NCBI GenBank assembly: GCA_025769875.1
Contig: JAGFNK010000863.1
Coordinates: 1 to 19,744, forward strand
Source: Russula earlei
Taxonomy: Eukaryota; Basidiomycota; Agaricomycetes; Russulales; Russulaceae
Direction: 5' to 3'
DNA: 19,744 bases
Under the pieces are notes generated by a model. It worked only from the letters and a program-made list of their open reading frames with translations, had not been told where the DNA came from and ran no database searches. The position numbers were made by a program, and so were the translations under genes. Within the stretch, counting starts at the first letter, position 1. The number at the start of each line of letters is the position of its first letter. Positions 16,676-19,744 of the stretch are shown here, one piece after another.

Positions 16676-17081
16676 TCAAGCAGTCTCAATCTGTACCACT
16701 CCTTCCATCAGCTGTCCTTTCTTCCAGTTGATGGTGGGGTCGAACTCATATAGGAAGGGATATCCCAGGATGACCCAATCCATTCCTAAATCTGTGAGAT
16801 AGAACTTTTGCAAGCTCTCCTTCTCCTTATATTGGACAGCAAAGCCAGCAGTAATGGGTGAGTTCCCCTTGCTTATTCTGGGTTCCGTCGACATTTCGTA
16901 CTACCATGGGTTCATGTAGTTCTTGTTTCCCAATCTTCAGTCTTTTCCAAGCTGAGTGATCAATGAAGTTCTCTGTTGCTCCACTGTCCAGTAGAGCAGA
17001 TTCCTCGGCCGTCGTGTGTGCAGTGATGAAAGTGAATGGAATATTCATAGCATTCAGTCTTCTAATGTACACTTGCAACAC
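16676..17081 (-). pseudogene. pol: Element 2 protease and linker to RT
   Basis: Aspartic protease with SALLDSGATENF and a frame change before the segment that reads AGFAVQYKEKES and LGYPFLYEFDPTINW. It ends at a TGA at 16676-16678. It aligns with the element 1 protease over the active-site region and the LGYPFL block. The interval to 16571 is a linker in another frame with no clear motif. Confidence 0.8.
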
Positions 17082-17181
17082 ACTATTCTTCCTAAGCCAG
17101 GCTGTTGACTTAGGTGTTCCTAAAAACCCTGTTCCATCAGTTCTTCCAATAAGTCCTCCTTCTGTTTGGTGGACATCTTCT

Positions 17182-17692
17182 TTATGGATGCAGAGGAGGA
17201 GCTCTTGTTATAGGTAGGAGGAGGAGATGTGGATCGCCCAGAGACAGTGCTTTCATTTCCACTGTCCCCTGAGTCATCCTCCTTTTCTGTTTCCAGAGCT
17301 CGAGCTTTCCTTTGTCCCTTGGGTTACTTGATTTCTTTTTGACTCTGTCCTTGTCAGGACAGTTCCAGCTGATATGCCCTGCTTTCTTGCAGATGAAGCA
17401 TTTCCCTTCTGCTAGCAGTTTCTTCTTTTCCTCTGTCAGAGGAGGACGTCGCTTGGTCCTTGCTGCATCAGTGGATACCGAGTCCACTTCCATAGCATTC
17501 GGGTCTCTTTGGTTTCGCCTTTTCCCAGCCTGTAGGATTCATGCGATTCTCCCTGGTGGTCAAAGATCCACCTCCAGATCCAATATTGGCTTTCATAAGC
17601 TGGTCTCTGGCCTGTTCTTCCCTAGCAGCATTGATCCATGCTCGCAGATCATTGATGGCAGGTATGTCTCTGACTGGTCGATTGTAGATTCG
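17182..17692 (-). pseudogene. gag: Element 2 Gag, nucleocapsid part
   Basis: Zinc knuckle CFICKKAGHISWNC (17359-17400) after a basic MEVDSV linker, equivalent to MQVDAV in element 1. Upstream, the end of capsid and a linker read in the same general region with a frame change. It would bind element RNA. About 100 bases between this and the protease show no motif. Confidence 0.8.
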
Positions 17693-18659
17693 TCACACCA
17701 GCCAGGTGATTAGTCCAGCCTTATAGGCTTCGACTGCTCCTGGTGAATTCTGGTCCCATCCTGCTTTACTGAGCAGAACAAGGAATTCGCTGGTATAATC
17801 ATCCAGCGATGCTGCTTTTAGACATGGACAATTGTTGTAGCTCCATGAAAGCGTCTTCAGGCTCTGTGGTGTCTTTGAATTCTCTGAAGAAGTCATCCAC
17901 AAATTTGGTCCAAAAGAGCATGTCAGTTGGATCCAGTTGCACCGGTGCATAGGGAGACGGCAGGTCCCCATTTCTTTTGCTTCTACCAGGTTTGTTTGGT
18001 TGACCACCCATTCATGCACCTTCTCTCCTTTGATGTAGGTGAGAGCTAGGGCTACTCACTTCATTGGAATAGTCATGGTCAGGGTTGTCACTGTTAAGCA
18101 GATTCCATAGATTGAAATCCTGGACGAAGTACTTTGTCTTCTTCCTGTCTCCTTTGAAGACTTCAGGAGGGTCTCCTTTCAGAGATCCATTGCCTCCATG
18201 GGGGCCTGGTGCCGGCTGAGGTGCCAGGTTTGCCCCTGGTCCTACAGGAGGTGCTGCAGGTGGTCCCCCTCCTGGAGGGCCTCCTCCGGGTGGGCCTCCT
18301 CCTGGTACTGGTGGACCTGCAGGTCCAAAGGGGACTCCTCCACCTCCAGGTGGTCCTCCTCCACCAGGTGGACCGCCTTCAGGATTTATTACAATGGTGG
18401 GCCCTGTTCTTCCACCTGCTGTCTGGGTGGCAATGGTGGCTGTCTGCGTCGCTGCAATGGTAGCCATTTCAACCAATTCTTCTGGTTCTTCAACAATTGT
18501 TGGTTCAATGGGCGAGACGTGTACTGTCTGCTCTAGTCTTTCAGCTAGCTCCAATACTTCTGGTGCTTCTGCTTTCTGATCTGTAGTCGGAGGGTCCAAC
18601 TTCTCTGTTTCTCCACTTGATGACTTTTGTATCAATGGAGCTGGGTTGTCTACTACTGG
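17693..18659 (-). pseudogene. gag: Element 2 Gag, Gly/Pro linker and capsid part
   Basis: A Gly/Pro-rich tract (about 18200-18390) leads into a capsid domain starting NGSLKGDPPEVFKGDRKK, equivalent to NGSLSGKEPTAFTGERNK in element 1. Capsid continues through HEWVVNQ, FVDDFFREF and SLDDYTSEFLVLLSKAGW in alternating frames, so at least two indels are present. It ends at a TGA (17693-17695) within WLV*RIYNR, where Arg is plausible. Confidence 0.8.
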
Positions 18660-19217
18660 GCTTCTGGGTTCCCAGTGAGTAGTATAAGGATCTGTCTTGA
18701 TTCCTAGACCTATGACCTTATATTCGTCAATGTCTTTGTCCTCTTCTGCATAGGGATTGTCCTTTGTGGTAATCAACAAAGTACCACTGATTGTTGATGT
18801 ATTCGCAAGGAAGGTAGCTTCCTTTGTATTGGACCTTGTATCTGTTAGGTCCTTCCTGGTCTGCCCAGCACCAGATGGCAGTCCCTTTGATTCCTGAAGG
18901 GTAGATTGTCCCTCTCTCTAGCTTTGAACCAACCAAACTTGGTTCCTTGCTTCAATTTCTGGTTGAACTTTACGTGTATGCTATGTTCACCTTCGATCTC
19001 CAGTTTGTCCAGCTTGCCACTGCCTTTCCTAGGAGAGTCGGGACTTGTGTGCCCGCTTACCACTGTCTATGCCAATGACAGTAGGGGTCTTTACAGAAGT
19101 ATGCGTGTGTTCCAACCATGCTGCTCGTCGAGAGTCACTGTAGTACACCTTCTTCTTGTTGTGGAGAGGTCTGTATAGATTCTCTCCCTTGACTACTTCA
19201 GCATAGGTTGCTGACCA
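18660..19217 (-). pseudogene. gag: Element 2 Gag, N-terminal region
   Basis: Begins with a readable SATYAEVVKGENLYRPL stretch. The nearest ATG (19215-19217) is one base out of frame with it, so a one-base insertion may have broken a natural start. Further segments in shifted frames include YINNQWYFVDY and VIGLGIKTDPYTTHWEP, which match the AUG-less Gag extension of element 1. About 100 residues at the start have no counterpart in element 1. Bases 19218-19288 are a short leader without motif. Confidence 0.6.
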
Positions 19218-19288
19218 TATGATGACTAGATCCTAGTCCTAAGGCTTCCTGCCTATTCTGGTTCGCTTCACAGCAATGTCTGTGATAG

Positions 19289-19300
19289 AAGCTCGACTTA
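19289..19300 (-). promoter_or_regulatory. Primer-binding site of element 2, self-priming type
   Basis: Sense TAAGTCGAGCTT, abutting the 5' LTR. It is the exact complement of 12 nt in the 3' LTR (10918-10929) and pairs at 11 of 12 positions with the 5' LTR copy (19501-19512). It has no tRNA-like TGG start. Confidence 0.7.
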
Positions 19301-19744
19301 TGTTAAGGCTCCAAAGTGCCTTAAATAAGATCATGGTCATGTGTCTATGAACACCTCCTACCAATGCAGATATGCTTGAGTCAAGCAAAGCAATACTCAT
19401 TGGAGGGGAAGAAGAGTGTTAGATCCTTCTGGAGTATGGCAACAAGATGAGAGGGGGCTCTGCAGATCAGGGTAGGAGTCACTGTTTGGGATTGGCAAAC
19501 TAAGTCAAGCTTAGGGCTCAACTGTTACAACTGGGGGCTTTATATAGCCCTACATGGATAAGGTTTCGTGCTACTGTAGTACTGGTTGGTGCTATAGAAG
19601 CAAAAGGCAGCTCATGAAGCAGGTTGCTTCTATGTAAATAATCTTGGTGCTGGAAGCATTAAGTTGCTTCCCTATAGTAATCAATCTTCATAAGTACTTT
19701 CCTAATCAAGGAAGCGATGTATGTGGCAGTACAGGAACATCTGG
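19301..19744 (-). repeat. 5' LTR of element 2 (partial, runs off window)
   Basis: The first 444 bases (plus strand) align to 10724 onward with about 20 substitutions and more than ten one- or few-base indels by eye. Several CpG sites of the 3' LTR are TG or CA here. The remaining roughly 176 bases and the right target duplicate lie outside the window. Confidence 0.88.

Larger units (their letters stand above)
10724..19744 (-). mobile_element. Element 2: older Ty3/Gypsy chromovirus with ORF3, 5' end beyond window
   Basis: Minus-strand element with LTRs starting at 10724 and 19301, gag at about 17.2-19.2 kb, pol at about 13.6-17.1 kb, ORF3 at 11.4-13.1 kb and a self-primer site next to the 5' LTR. 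Protein-level similarity to element 1 is clear but distant, so it is a different lineage. The LTRs have roughly 20 substitutions and over ten small indels across the 444 shared bases, so it is much older. Gag and pol carry several one-base frameshifts and many TGA stops. If its length fits a 620-bp LTR, it ends near 19920. The expected left target duplicate is TTACA (10719-10723). Confidence 0.9.

Noticed and set aside
12048..17695. TGA read as a sense codon (altered genetic code)
   Set aside because: TGA is also used as an ordinary terminator (for example at 2759), CGA codons remain in place elsewhere, and the pattern is limited to decayed transposon copies.
18198..18536. Plus-strand Trp/Cys/Ser-rich ORF
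   Set aside because: Antisense of the Gly/Pro-rich Gag tract; composition follows from that tract.

Overview
The window looks like a repeat-rich, gene-poor region of a filamentous fungus, most likely an agaricomycete (basidiomycete). That placement is inferred from the protein style of the elements and their promoters and from heavy CpG decay; it does not come from a marker gene. Nearly everything supportable is LTR retrotransposon. No host gene is recognised with confidence.

Layout. 1-693: remnants of an older LTR family, a terminus ending at 102 and a second LTR that is cut at 693. 694-8568: element 1, a complete Ty3/Gypsy chromovirus on the minus strand with two 620-bp LTRs that differ at 4 positions and a 5-bp target duplication (CTAGA). 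In sense order it holds 5' LTR, primer site, gag, protease, reverse transcriptase, RNase H, integrase with chromodomain, a third ORF (ORF3), polypurine tract and 3' LTR. 8569-9974: the other half of the interrupted LTR, a broken coding-like stretch, then another LTR of the same old family in reverse orientation. 9975-10723: AT-rich repeats and an unidentified plus-strand ORF. 10724-19744: element 2, a second and older minus-strand chromovirus of a different lineage with the same gene order. It interrupts that ORF, and its 5' LTR runs off the window.

How the parts work together. Gag would form the particle. Pol would mature it, copy the RNA and integrate the cDNA, with the chromodomain guiding target choice. 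Both elements lack a tRNA-type primer site. Instead the bases next to the 5' LTR pair with an 11-12 nt stretch inside the LTR that starts exactly 34 nt downstream of a TATA box in both elements. This fits Tf1/sushi-type self-priming by the 5' end of the element's own RNA.

The most unusual content is ORF3, between pol and the 3' LTR where envelope genes sit in other retroelements. In both elements it encodes a soluble-looking protein with a shared N-terminal segment, a predicted helical segment, a CCHC zinc knuckle followed by a conserved Cys/His extension, and a PPLY motif. Other points are an 831-nt AUG-free leader in element 1 that carries an open, conserved Gag N-terminal frame, and a set of inactivating stops that are TGA, several at positions where Arg is conserved, pointing to CpG deamination. 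Element 1 is young by its LTRs yet carries two TGA stops and a YLDN in place of the RT catalytic YLDD.
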